Positions 54,990 through 64,000 of a stretch of 64,000 nucleotides of DNA are shown here, in pieces. The stretch's first letter is position 1. Each line of letters opens with the position of its first letter. The stretch is taken from positions 6,500-70,499 of the forward strand of contig NZ_JAYMFI010000006.1 in assembly GCF_035830635.1 (NCBI RefSeq). The letters run 5' to 3'. Both the position numbers and the translations under genes were made by a program. The notes beneath the pieces are model-generated. The model was not told the origin of the DNA, did no database searches, and was given only the letters and a program-made list of their open reading frames with translations. This stretch comes from Adlercreutzia shanghongiae (lineage in GTDB: Bacteria; Actinomycetota; Coriobacteriia; Coriobacteriales; Eggerthellaceae).

Positions 54990-56342
54990 ATGGACGAGAA
55001 TAACAACTTGAACGCAGCTCCCGTCCCGGAGGGCGGCGAGCCTCAGCAGCCCCAGCAGCCCGGCCTGCCCGTGGAGGCGCCTGCCGAGGCAATCGCGCAA
55101 CCTCCTGCGGAAGCTCCCGCGGTGGAAAACCCCTTCGCGGGGTTCACGCCGCCCGCTGCCGAGCCCGCGACCCAGCCCGCAGCTCAGCCTTATGCGGCAC
55201 CGGCTGCCCAGCCCGCCACGCCTTACACGGCACCGAGCGCGCAGGGCGCAGAAGCTCCGGCCGCTCGTTCGACCGAGCCGTACTATGCGGCCCCCGCTGC
55301 CGCTCAGCAGCCGGCCCAGCCCTACGGCTACGAGGGGTACCAGCCGACGGCCTCCTTCGGGCAGGCTCCGGCCGATTCCTATCAGCAGGCCGGCTACCAG
55401 CAGAGTGCCTATCAGCCCTATGGCGCGGCCCAGCAGCCGCCGGTGCCGCCGACGCCCCCGGTTCAGAACGTGTACCCGGGCTACGAGCCGCCCAGTGCCA
55501 ACCAGAAGCGCCGTTGGCCCTGGTTCCTCCTTGGCCTGGCCTTAGGCCTGGTTATCGGCATGGGCGGGTGCGCAAGCTGCGTGGGGATCATGGCTCTTGC
55601 CGACTACGACGACTACGATACCTACGACTACACCAACGACTCGTATCGTTACGATTACGACAACGACTACGACTACGACAGCCCCTACCACACCTGGCCG
55701 CCCGAGGACAGCTACGGTTTGCAGGACGGAGCCGATTCCGATGACGCCGCCGGCCTTTTCACCTACGATGAGGTCCTGGCGGTCTTCGAACCCGAGGGCA
55801 TCGAGCCCGGCGAGCCCGGCGAGGGCAACGTTTGCGCCAAGGGCATCTACACCGTGGGTCCCGAGGGCCAGATTCCCGCGGGCCTCTATTATCTGGAAGG
55901 CTCCAACGAGAAGCTCTCCCATTACTATCTCTTCGATGGCGAGGGCGGCCGCTACAACGTGGACGACTCGGTGCAGTACTTCGGCAACTACTACGCCGAT
56001 TTGGACGAGGGCGACCTCATCGTGTTCGATCCGGGCGAGGACGTGGTCATGCATCCCGCCTCTCCCACCTCGACGAACCCCACTGCGCCCTACAACAACG
56101 GCTGCTATCGCGTGGGAATCGACATCCCTGCGGGCAGCTACACCATCACGGCCTATACCGTGGGGGAGGGCGAGACCGATGAGGATTCTGCGGCTTACGT
56201 GATGAAGGACCTCGATTTCGATGAGGACTCCATTGTTGACACCCAGTACGTCATCCCCGGCGGCAAGCAGGTGGTCACGGTGACCGACGGGCAGTACCTC
56301 GAGCTTTTCGCCGCCACGGCCACTCCGGTTGCCCAGGGCTAG
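54990..56342 (+). CDS. Pro/Gln/Tyr-rich single-pass membrane protein with paired C-terminal domains
   Basis: 450 residues; ATG 54990 with AAAGG upstream. Residues 1-168 are Pro/Ala/Gln/Tyr-rich with YQQAGYQQSAYQPYG-like repeats and no hydrophobic segment. A basic KRRWPW precedes one helix (about 175-197). An extremely Asp/Tyr-rich linker (about 203-230) follows, then two related beta-rich domains marked by GIYTVGPEGQIPAGLYYL and CYRVGIDIPAGSYTITAY. The outer domains probably bind something at the envelope; function not recognised. It ends at a strong terminator. Confidence 0.8.
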   Translation: MDENNNLNAAPVPEGGEPQQPQQPGLPVEAPAEAIAQPPAEAPAVENPFAGFTPPAAEPATQPAAQPYAAPAAQPATPYTAPSAQGAEAPAARSTEPYYAAPAAAQQPAQPYGYEGYQPTASFGQAPADSYQQAGYQQSAYQPYGAAQQPPVPPTPPVQNVYPGYEPPSANQKRRWPWFLLGLALGLVIGMGGCASCVGIMALADYDDYDTYDYTNDSYRYDYDNDYDYDSPYHTWPPEDSYGLQDGADSDDAAGLFTYDEVLAVFEPEGIEPGEPGEGNVCAKGIYTVGPEGQIPAGLYYLEGSNEKLSHYYLFDGEGGRYNVDDSVQYFGNYYADLDEGDLIVFDPGEDVVMHPASPTSTNPTAPYNNGCYRVGIDIPAGSYTITAYTVGEGETDEDSAAYVMKDLDFDEDSIVDTQYVIPGGKQVVTVTDGQYLELFAATATPVAQG

Positions 56343-56360
56343 GAACAGAACGACTCAACA

Positions 56361-56386
56361 GGGCGCTTCCGAGCGCCCTTCTTTTT
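56361..56386 (+). terminator. Rho-independent terminator
   Basis: GGGCGCT-TCCG-AGCGCCC (56361-56378) followed by TTCTTTTT. A stable tetraloop hairpin ending the preceding gene. Confidence 0.92.
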
Positions 56387-56408
56387 CCCTGAGAGAAAGG
56401 GGCGCCTT

Positions 56409-56825
56409 ATGGCCCAGCAGTTGTGTGATTATCCCACGCTTGACGAGCTGAACGATTTCTTCGGCCACGATCGCTTTGCGGCCCATATCGGCTGCACCAT
56501 CGTGGAGGGGTCGGTGGGCCACGGCGTGGCGGAGCTTGTCATCGAGGACCACCATCGCAACGCGCTGGGCATCGTCATGGGCGGCGCCATCTTCACGCTG
56601 GCCGACTTCGCCTTGGCGCTCGCGAGCAACATCGGCGTGGAGCCGAGCGTCTCCATCAACAGCTCCATCGACTACTATGCGGCGTCGAAGGGCACCAAGC
56701 TCATCGCCACCTGCAACGTGGACAAGGGCGGACGGCGCCTGGGGTTCTACACCACCGACATCACCGACGATACGGGCAAGCGCATAGCCCGCATGACCAC
56801 CACGGTCTTCCGCAACGCCGAGTAA
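56409..56825 (+). CDS. PaaI-family hotdog thioesterase
   Basis: 138 residues, ATG after GAAAGGGGCG. The hotdog signature HRNALGIVMGGAIFTLADFA (about 49-68) includes the Asp on the central helix used as catalytic acid/base in this family (PaaI/HGG type). It is expected to hydrolyse an acyl-CoA thioester, likely aromatic or short chain; the substrate is not evident from neighbours. Single-gene unit bounded by terminators. Confidence 0.88.
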   Translation: MAQQLCDYPTLDELNDFFGHDRFAAHIGCTIVEGSVGHGVAELVIEDHHRNALGIVMGGAIFTLADFALALASNIGVEPSVSINSSIDYYAASKGTKLIATCNVDKGGRRLGFYTTDITDDTGKRIARMTTTVFRNAE

Positions 56826-56830
56826 GTGAA

Positions 56831-56852
56831 AAGGGCCCCAGCTGGGGCCCTT
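56831..56852. terminator. Perfect palindrome between convergent genes
   Basis: AAGGGCCCC-AGCT-GGGGCCCTT, a 9-bp stem reading the same on both strands, located between the thioesterase gene (plus) and metK (minus). Confidence 0.85.
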
Positions 56853-56869
56853 CGCATACCGGGGGTTCT

Positions 56870-58135
<1,266 letters not shown>

Positions 58136-58201
58136 GAGATTCCTTTCTTATCGCTGTTGGCCGGACCACCTTGGCGGCCGCCCGCGGGCGAGGCGCGTCA
58201 G

Positions 58202-58251
58202 GTTGGTGTCGGGATCGGCGAGCCAACTCTCTACCCCGACTCTGGATAATA
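58202..58251 (-). promoter_or_regulatory. metK promoter and candidate H-type pseudoknot leader
   Basis: On the minus strand the -10 box TATTAT is at 58251-58246, so transcription should begin at about 58239. Immediately there GTCGGG (58240-58235) pairs with CCCGAC (58213-58208), and GTTGG (58227-58223), inside that loop, pairs with CCAAC (58206-58202) outside it. The two stems (6 and 5 bp) are interleaved, the definition of an H-type pseudoknot. It does not match the SAM-I, SAM-II or SAM-IV consensus as I know them; the geometry recalls SAM/SAH-type leaders. Confidence 0.5.
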
Positions 58252-58421
58252 TGGTGCGCGCGAACCGCACGGGTCGCAGCGCGATTGCCCATACTATCGG
58301 GGATGGCGGCGCGGCGCAAGAATACCGACGGGGAAGGATACAGAAACCATACGGAAGGCGCGCGGTGTCGCCGACGTGCTACACTTATACGGATATGCAA
58401 ACGCCGAGGGACGGAGCCTTC

Positions 58422-59813
58422 ATGCCGACCAACGCCGATTACACGCGCGAGTACTTCCAGATCATCGACGAGCTGGATGGCGACATCGAGAGCCGTCGCG
58501 CCTCCTTTGACTATATGCAGAACTCCACGGCCATCGTGCATCACCAGGTGGTTGCCTCCTCGTTCGTGCCGCGCCTGTTCAACCGGAAAAGCTACGAGGT
58601 GATGAAGCGCACCGCCGAGACGTGCCACCGCATCCTCTGCAAGGTCATCGAGCGCTATCGGGCCGATGCGGACTATCGCAAGCTCTTCGATTTCGATGAG
58701 CGTCTCGTGGAGCTCATCTTGCTGCCTCGCGACTACGATTCCGTGCTGCCCTTCGCCCGTGTGGACACCTTCCTCAACGAGGACGACTACGCCATCGCCT
58801 TCTGCGAGTTCAACGGCGACGGAAGCGCGGGCATGAACGAGAACCGCGAGATCACGAACTCCATCGTGGGTTCCGACACCTTCCGCACCTTCGCCGAGAA
58901 CCACCAGGTGCAGGGATGCGATTTGTTCATGCCCTGGGTACGCGCCTTCATGGACATCTATAGCACCTACGCCTTCAAGGTGGAGAACCCCCGCGTGGCC
59001 ATCTGCGACTATTTGGAAAACGGCGTGGTGGACGAGTTCTACATCTTCGCCGAGCGCTTCCGCGAGGCCGGCGTGGAGTGCGTGGTGGCCGACGTGCGCG
59101 AGCTTGCCTTCGATGGCGAGGTGCTGCGCACGCCCGACGGGAAGCCGGTGAACGCCATCTGGCGCCGCTCGGTCACCAACGACGTGCTTCAGTTCTGGGA
59201 CGAGTCCCAAAACCTCATCAACGCCGTGCGCGAGCGCAAGGTGGCGCTCATCGGGGCGTTCTCCGGCCACATCGTCCACGACAAGCAGCTGTTCGAAGTG
59301 CTGTTTAAGCCTGAGACTCAGGCCTTCCTCACTGAAGAGGAAATCGCTTTCGTGGAAGAGACGGTGCCCATGACGGCGTTTCTCAATGATGACCAGGTGA
59401 ACGTCGAGCAGATTCGCGCCAACCGCGAGCAGTGGATCATCAAGCCCACCGACCACTACGGCGCCGACAACGTGTACGCCGGCTGCGAGGTGAGCCAGCA
59501 GGAGTGGGAGCGCGTGGTGGACGAGTTCGCTAACGAGCGGGCCGGCTACCCCTTCATCGTGCAGCGCTACATCCGCCCCTTCAAGACCGACACGCTGCCG
59601 CCCGATCGCGGCATCGACGATATGCCCGACGGCGCGGTGACAAGCGATCCGGTTCCCTACAACAACCTGAACGGCCTCTACTTGTTCAACGGGCACTTCC
59701 AGGGCGTGTTCAGCCGCCTGGGGCCCCATCCCACCATCAGCAAGCCCAACGGCGGCATCACAAGCGCCACCATCTGGGTCGATTGCGACGTTTCCGACGG
59801 TTTGGAGCTGTAA
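58422..59813 (+). CDS. ATP-grasp / glutathionylspermidine synthase-like protein
   Basis: 463 residues. ATG 58422 has GGAG 5 nt before it; ATG 58395 is an in-frame alternative. The N-terminal half resembles the pre-ATP-grasp part of glutathionylspermidine-synthase-like enzymes (FCEFNGDGSAGMNENREITN, near residue 126), and the C-terminal half has an ATP-grasp lysine strand WIIKPTDHYGADNVYAG (about 338) and a metal-site-like region near the end (GLYLFNGHFQGVFSRLG...SKPNGG). An amide-ligase reaction is likely, with unknown substrates. The next gene starts on the very next base, so they are co-expressed. Confidence 0.82.
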   Translation: MPTNADYTREYFQIIDELDGDIESRRASFDYMQNSTAIVHHQVVASSFVPRLFNRKSYEVMKRTAETCHRILCKVIERYRADADYRKLFDFDERLVELILLPRDYDSVLPFARVDTFLNEDDYAIAFCEFNGDGSAGMNENREITNSIVGSDTFRTFAENHQVQGCDLFMPWVRAFMDIYSTYAFKVENPRVAICDYLENGVVDEFYIFAERFREAGVECVVADVRELAFDGEVLRTPDGKPVNAIWRRSVTNDVLQFWDESQNLINAVRERKVALIGAFSGHIVHDKQLFEVLFKPETQAFLTEEEIAFVEETVPMTAFLNDDQVNVEQIRANREQWIIKPTDHYGADNVYAGCEVSQQEWERVVDEFANERAGYPFIVQRYIRPFKTDTLPPDRGIDDMPDGAVTSDPVPYNNLNGLYLFNGHFQGVFSRLGPHPTISKPNGGITSATIWVDCDVSDGLEL

Positions 59814-60686
59814 GTGAATTCGAACACTGTTCTTGCGGGCCTTGGCGCGGCGCTCTTGGCCGTGACGCTGCTCGTCTGCGGATTCGCCGTGTGCTGCATG
59901 CCCGCCACCACCCAGGCGCTCTCGAGCGCGGTGAGCACGGGGGAAGATTCCCCTTACACCCACGAGCAGCTCGTGCCTCTGGCCGTGGCCACGCGCAACT
60001 TCACCGTGGACTACCACCAGAGCATGGAGGAGGCCCGCGAGAGCTTGGCCGCCGATGTGGTGGACGCGGCCCGCGCCGCTGCGGCCGAGGGTGCGCCGAA
60101 GTACTTCAACTGGAACCAGGAGGCCCGCGAGGTGCTCGCCGACACCGATCGCCCTGCCTTCGATACCATGGAGGCGCTCTCCGAGGTGAGCGATCGCTAT
60201 GCGCTGGATGCCGATGCGGTCAGCCACCTGGAGGATTGCAACCGGCTGATCAACGGCGTCAGCTCCTATCTGGGCATGTTCGGCGTGGCGGCCCTCATCG
60301 TCGCCATCGTGCTGGGCTTTCGCAAGCAGTTCGCCGCTCTGGCCTTCATGCTGCGCATGGGGCCGGCGTTTCTGCTGTTCGTGCTCATCGTGCTGGGGCT
60401 GTGGGGCGTTGTCGACTTCAACGGGCTGTTCGCCGCGTTCCACTCGCTGTTCTTCGTGGACGGCACCTGGACGTTCAGCTACGACTCGCTGCTCATCTCC
60501 ATGTACCCCCTGAACTTCTGGATGGGCATGGGAGCGGTGTGGGTCGGGTCGGCCATCGGCGGCGGTCTTTTGCTGTTCGCCGCGGGCTGCTTCTTCGCAT
60601 GGAAGGCCGGCGTGCAGCAGCGCGGGCTCGCCGAGGCCGCCGCTGAGGCCGCCCGATCGAAGAAGGGGAAGAAGGGGCGCCGCTAA
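59814..60686 (+). CDS. DUF1461 (TIGR01906/Lit-like) integral membrane protein
   Basis: 290 residues, GTG start directly after the previous stop. One N-terminal helix, an extracytoplasmic part (about 33-145) with HEQLVPLAVATRNFTVDYH, then three helices; FHSLFFVDGTWTFSYDSLL and the following YPLNFWMG are the family signature. Known Lit proteins of this family move an acyl chain within lipoproteins, using conserved histidines; the His of FHSLFF is retained. Whether this protein does the same is inference. The Lys-rich tail (SKKGKKGRR) is cytoplasmic. It overlaps ybaK by one base. Confidence 0.8.
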   Translation: MNSNTVLAGLGAALLAVTLLVCGFAVCCMPATTQALSSAVSTGEDSPYTHEQLVPLAVATRNFTVDYHQSMEEARESLAADVVDAARAAAAEGAPKYFNWNQEAREVLADTDRPAFDTMEALSEVSDRYALDADAVSHLEDCNRLINGVSSYLGMFGVAALIVAIVLGFRKQFAALAFMLRMGPAFLLFVLIVLGLWGVVDFNGLFAAFHSLFFVDGTWTFSYDSLLISMYPLNFWMGMGAVWVGSAIGGGLLLFAAGCFFAWKAGVQQRGLAEAAAEAARSKKGKKGRR

Positions 60687-61171
60687 TGGCCAAGGCCCCG
60701 CGCGACCACAAGACCAACGCCCTGCGCGAGCTGGACGCTGCGCACGTCGCCCATGAGGCGCTGTTCTTCGAGGCTGAGGCCACCATGAGCGGCGAGGAGA
60801 TCGCGCTGGCCCAGGGTGAAGATCCCGACAGCTGCTTTAAGACCCTCGTTACCCAGGGCAAGTCCGGCGAGCACTACGTGTTCCTCGTGCCGGTGTCCGG
60901 CGAGCTCGATCTGAAGAAGGCCGCCTCGGCGGCCGGCGAGAAGGCCATTGCCATGATCAAGGCCCGGGAGCTGCTGCCGCTCACCGGCTACGTGCACGGA
61001 GGATGCTCGCCCATCGGCATGAAGAAGCGGTTCGCGACCTTTGTCGATGAGACGGCGCAGCTGTTCGAGGAGATTTACTTTTCGGGGGGCAAGGTGGGGT
61101 GTCAGATCCGCATGAACCCTGACGATTTGGAGAAGGTTGTTTCGTTCGAATATGCGGATCTTACGGTTTGA
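60686..61171 (+). CDS. ybaK: YbaK/EbsC-type Cys-tRNA(Pro) deacylase
   Basis: 161 residues, start in TAATG overlap, AAGGGG upstream. YbaK family by the Lys in CFKTLV (about residue 52, equivalent to the essential Lys46 of the H. influenzae enzyme), YVHGGCSPIGMKK and the final domain pattern. It clears Cys mischarged onto tRNA-Pro. It is last in a three-gene unit with the ATP-grasp and DUF1461 genes, and a large palindrome follows its stop. Confidence 0.92.
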   Translation: MAKAPRDHKTNALRELDAAHVAHEALFFEAEATMSGEEIALAQGEDPDSCFKTLVTQGKSGEHYVFLVPVSGELDLKKAASAAGEKAIAMIKARELLPLTGYVHGGCSPIGMKKRFATFVDETAQLFEEIYFSGGKVGCQIRMNPDDLEKVVSFEYADLTV

Positions 61172-61191
61172 GGTTGTGGCTCTTCGGGGTC

Positions 61192-61303
61192 GGGCTACGG
61201 GGTACTGCTCAGTCGCTCAGACAGTCCTCGCTCGGCGAAACAGGACATTTAGTCCTGTTTCGTTCGCTGCGGAACTCGCTTGGTGAGCAGCACCCCGTAG
61301 CCC
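61192..61303. repeat. 112-bp imperfect palindrome between ybaK and priA
   Basis: Outer arms 61192-61211 (GGGCTACGGGGT then A then CTGCTCA) and 61284-61303 match inverted at 19 of 20. At the centre CGAAACAGGAC-ATTTA-GTCCTGTTTCG (61236-61262) is a perfect 11-bp hairpin. The flanks between also pair partly, so the whole element can fold as one long cruciform. No T-tract. Confidence 0.88.
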
Positions 61304-61342
61304 TCTTCGCATTGCCATTGCTGAAATCTGGCTTTATGTTGC

Positions 61343-61351
61343 TGGTATACT
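61343..61351 (+). promoter_or_regulatory. priA promoter, leaderless type
   Basis: Extended -10 TGGTATACT with TATACT at 61346-61351, 7 nt before the ATG. This is the same spacing as at azlC and the HAD gene. Confidence 0.6.
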
Positions 61352-61358
61352 GCTCTGC

Positions 61359-63692
61359 ATGAAAATTGCTTCGGTCATAGTTGATATTCCCACTCAGGCG
61401 TTGGATACGCCCTATTCCTATGCGGTGTCTGATGAGATGCTCGTGGGGGATGGGGGGCTTCCTGCTGAGGTGGGGTGCGCGGTGCTGGTTTCGCTTGGTG
61501 GGCGCAAGGCGGTGGGGTATATCGTTTCGCTCGACGAGGTGGAAGCGTCGCCGGATGAGGGGACCGATTTGTGGGGGACGCCTCGCTCGGCGGCCGACCT
61601 CAAGCAAGTGGAGGCGGTGCTCACCAAATCCTCTTTCGATGAGGAGGGGGCGGCCTGCGCTCTGTGGCTGGCCGACCGCTACGCCGCGCCGCTTTCCGAG
61701 TGCGTTCGTCTGTTCACCCCTCCGCGGGCCGTGCCGCGCATCGTGCGCGGGCGCGACGGGCGCTACCGGGTCGAAGAGCCTGCCATCGGCGCGGTGGACG
61801 ACCGCTGGGTCGTGCGCGGGGAGGCGTTTGACAGCTTCGAGCCGCGCAAGAACGCCGCGAAGCAGAAGGCGGTGCTTGCGGCGGTCGCTGCCGGCGACGT
61901 GCGCGTAAGCGAGCTTGCCGCCGAGTACGGGAACGTGGCATCCACATTGAAGGCGCTGGAATCGAAGGACGTCGTGCGCATCGAGCACCGCCGCCGCCTG
62001 CGCGGCATGGACGGGTGCGCGCCCGCTTGCCGCACCGCACCTCCGCCGCTTACCTTCGACCAGCTCGCCGCCGTCAACGCCATCGAGGCAGCCCGCGCGG
62101 CTGGCGAGGGCCGCGTCGTGCTGGTGGACGGCGTGACCGGCTCCGGCAAGACCGAGGTGTACCTGCAGGCCATCGAGCGCACCCTGGCCGAGGGGCGCCG
62201 CGCCATCGTGCTCGTTCCCGAAATCTCCCTTACGCCCCAGACGGTGGCGCGATTCCGCGGACGGTTCGGCGACGCGGTGGCCGTCATGCACTCGCGCATG
62301 AGCGACGGCGAGCGCTACGACCAGTGGGACTACATCAAAAGCGGTGCGGCCCAGGTGGTCGTGGGAGCCCGCAGCGCGCTGTTCACCCCGGCTGTCAACG
62401 TGGGGCTCGTCGTGATCGACGAGGAGCACGAGGGCTCCTACAAGCAGGACTCGTCGCCGCGCTATCATGCCCGCGAGGTGGCCGAGTGGATGATGGCCCG
62501 TGGCGGCGGTGCGCTCGTGCTCGGCTCGGCCACGCCCTCCATCGAGTCGCTCTACCAGGCGAACAAGAACCCTTTGTGGGCCCAGGTGGGGCTCTTGCAG
62601 CGGGCCAACGGGCGACCCATGCCCGCCATCGAGGTGGTGAACATGGCCGCCGAGTTCGCCTCGGGGTCGCGGGCCATGTTCTCGGGGCGCCTTACGCGCG
62701 CGCTCGGCGAAGAGCTCTCGCTGGGGCGCAAGGCGGTGCTTCTGCTGAACCAGCGCGGCTTCGCGAAGTTCCTGCTCTGCCGCGACTGCGGCTTCGTGCC
62801 CGAGTGCCCCCACTGCTCCACCTCGCTCACCTACCACGAGCAGGGCAGCAAGCTTGTCTGCCATCACTGCGGCTACAGCGAGGCTGCGCCGCCGGTGTGT
62901 CCCGAATGCGGCAGTCCCTATTTGAAGAAGTTCGGCGCGGGCACCCAGAGGGTGGAACTGGAGCTGCGCTCGCTGTTGGATTCCCTTCCCGGCGTGGGGC
63001 CTCAGGTGCCCATCATCCGCATGGACGCCGATACGACCCAGGCCAAAGGCGCTCACCAGGCGCTGCTCGAAGAGTTCGCAGCTGCTGATGCCGCGGTGCT
63101 TCTCGGCACGCAGATGATCGCCAAGGGCCTCGATTTCGACGACGTCACCCTGGTCGGCGTCATCAACGCTGATACCCAGCTGCACCTGCCGGACTATCGC
63201 GCCGGCGAGCGCACCTTCCAGCTCATCGAGCAGGTGGCGGGCCGCGCCGGCCGGGCCGAGCTGGACGGGCGCGTCATGGTGCAGACCTACGAGGCCGACG
63301 ACGTGGCCATTCGCGCTGCCGCCACCTACAACCGCGGGATGTTCCTGCGCGCCGAGCTGCCCAAACGCAAGCTTCTGGGCTATCCCCCCTACGTGCGCAT
63401 GGCCAACGTCCTCATCTGGGGCGCCGACGAGCACGAGGTGGCTACCGAGGCCGAGCTCATTCACGGCCAGCTCGCCGAAATCGTGCGCAACGAGGTGGGG
63501 GAGCGCTGGAGCGTGCTGCCCGCGGTGCCCTGCGTGCTCGGCAAGCTGCGCAACACCTATCGCTACCACATCGTGGTGAAGGCCCCGCTCGAAGACGATC
63601 TCTCGGCCCCCCTCGTGCGCCTGTTCCGCACCCGCCATCCCAACCCCAAGGTCAGCGCCGCCGTCGATATCGACCCCATGGACCTGCTGTAG
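61359..63692 (+). CDS. priA: Primosomal protein N' (replication restart helicase)
   Basis: 777 residues. N-terminal DNA-binding domain (IASVIVDIPTQALDTPYSY), Walker A GVTGSGKTEVY (about 261), DEEH box VVIDEEHEGSYKQD, and eight zinc-binding cysteines in four pairs (CRDC, CPHC, CHHC, CPEC; about 473-524), then helicase motifs through QVAGRAGR. It reloads the replisome at collapsed forks. A stretch between residues 125 and 240 is less conserved-looking than the rest. Probably a leaderless transcript. Confidence 0.96.
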   Translation: MKIASVIVDIPTQALDTPYSYAVSDEMLVGDGGLPAEVGCAVLVSLGGRKAVGYIVSLDEVEASPDEGTDLWGTPRSAADLKQVEAVLTKSSFDEEGAACALWLADRYAAPLSECVRLFTPPRAVPRIVRGRDGRYRVEEPAIGAVDDRWVVRGEAFDSFEPRKNAAKQKAVLAAVAAGDVRVSELAAEYGNVASTLKALESKDVVRIEHRRRLRGMDGCAPACRTAPPPLTFDQLAAVNAIEAARAAGEGRVVLVDGVTGSGKTEVYLQAIERTLAEGRRAIVLVPEISLTPQTVARFRGRFGDAVAVMHSRMSDGERYDQWDYIKSGAAQVVVGARSALFTPAVNVGLVVIDEEHEGSYKQDSSPRYHAREVAEWMMARGGGALVLGSATPSIESLYQANKNPLWAQVGLLQRANGRPMPAIEVVNMAAEFASGSRAMFSGRLTRALGEELSLGRKAVLLLNQRGFAKFLLCRDCGFVPECPHCSTSLTYHEQGSKLVCHHCGYSEAAPPVCPECGSPYLKKFGAGTQRVELELRSLLDSLPGVGPQVPIIRMDADTTQAKGAHQALLEEFAAADAAVLLGTQMIAKGLDFDDVTLVGVINADTQLHLPDYRAGERTFQLIEQVAGRAGRAELDGRVMVQTYEADDVAIRAAATYNRGMFLRAELPKRKLLGYPPYVRMANVLIWGADEHEVATEAELIHGQLAEIVRNEVGERWSVLPAVPCVLGKLRNTYRYHIVVKAPLEDDLSAPLVRLFRTRHPNPKVSAAVDIDPMDLL

Positions 63693-63862
63693 GGAAGGGC
63701 GGACCCCTCCGTCTCAAAACTTAAGCCCCCGATCCCGGATTGCCCCCTTGCGGGGGGTGTTCCTATAGTTTTGTCAACTGATTTCCTCGATTGATTTTCA
63801 CCAAGAAGGCAATGCTGGCGCAGGACCCACGAGCCCTGCGCTTTTCTATGGGGGAGGGCCGG
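63693..63862 (-). mobile_element. Right-end noncoding region of an IS110-family element
   Basis: Between priA and the transposase stop. Read on the minus strand it contains a 7-bp hairpin GCGCAGG/CCTGCGC (63841-63818), TTGACA (63777-63772) followed by AAACTATAGG, and CCCCC/GGGGG hairpin pairs (63756-63743). TTGACA near the right end is typical of IS110 elements, where it can become a -35 box when the ends join. The exact boundary with host DNA, somewhere in about 63700-63771, is not resolved. Confidence 0.6.
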
Positions 63863-64000
63863 CTAGGCCGAGTACGGGACCCCGTCCCTCATGATCGCGT
63901 ATATCACCTTCAATCTCTTCCTGGCAACGGCCTTCAGGGCCTCCCCGTGGCACATGCCGCGATTCCTGCAGCTGCGGTAGTAGTCGCCGAACCGGCCCTT
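63863..64000 (-). CDS. IS110-family transposase, C-terminal fragment (runs out of window)
   Basis: Forty-five residues in frame up to TAG at 63863, cut by the window edge. KGRFGDYYRSCRNRG, then CHGEALKAVARKRL and KVIYAIMRDGVPY match the C-terminal Transposase_20 end of IS110/IS1111 recombinases (usual form YY...RGKCHKVALxAVARKLLxIIYAxLxxGxPY). This DEDD-type recombinase works with a bridge RNA in characterised members. Whether the upstream part is intact cannot be seen. Confidence 0.85.
   Translation of the reverse strand, partial: KGRFGDYYRSCRNRGMCHGEALKAVARKRLKVIYAIMRDGVPYSA

Noticed and set aside
58136..58260. A canonical SAM-I/SAM-IV riboswitch upstream of metK
   Set aside because: The conserved core sequences of these classes are not visible; only the interleaved short stems are, so it is listed as a candidate of unknown class.

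Overview
The window is high-GC DNA. It reads as a chromosomal segment of an anaerobic actinobacterium, most likely class Coriobacteriia, family Eggerthellaceae (inference). The clues are a three-gene [NiFe] uptake hydrogenase of the kind known from Coriobacteriia, a giant sortase-anchored SdrD-type surface protein, paired YhgE/Pip proteins, azlCD, several leaderless-type promoters and very strong GC3 bias. No tRNA, rRNA or CRISPR array was recognised.

Region by region. (1) 1-21957: the 3' part (over 7,300 codons, 5' end outside the window) of one giant cell-wall protein built from about 20 SdrD B-like modules in a repeating four-module order, ending in LPQTG; two near-identical hairpins follow. 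(2) 22167-27188: azlC-azlD and a heterodimeric ABC exporter, read as one operon. (3) 27409-31867: a HAD-IB phosphatase, an AAA+-like protein with no P-loop, a MutY-like glycosylase lacking its Fe-S cysteines, and MntP, with GC-rich minisatellites between them. (4) 31868-35335: repeat-rich DNA around a DUF559-type nuclease-like gene and pheA. (5) 35336-45584: hydrogenase small subunit, large subunit and cytochrome b; two YhgE/Pip proteins; then a small membrane protein and the hydrogenase maturation protease. (6) 45638-51735: nth (minus), mfd with an in-frame palindromic insertion, and a DMT transporter. (7) 51736-56852: a hairpin-rich element beside a second DUF559-type gene (minus), gltX, a coriobacterial-looking membrane protein and a hotdog thioesterase. 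(8) 56870-63692: metK (minus) with a possible pseudoknot leader, an ATP-grasp protein, a DUF1461/Lit-like membrane protein, ybaK and priA. (9) 63693-64000: the 3' end of an IS110-family element running out of the window.

Functional links: the hydrogenase trio would feed electrons from H2 into the membrane quinone pool, and the protease 6 kb downstream would remove the large-subunit tail. nth, the MutY-like protein, mfd and priA form a loose DNA-repair and restart theme. The most unusual material lies partly outside genes: six minisatellite arrays, a dispersed family of short repeats with an ACTTTTGT core, several large imperfect palindromes (one inside mfd) and a candidate H-type pseudoknot at the start of the metK transcript. 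Those structures were found by reading the sequence and were not folded by software.
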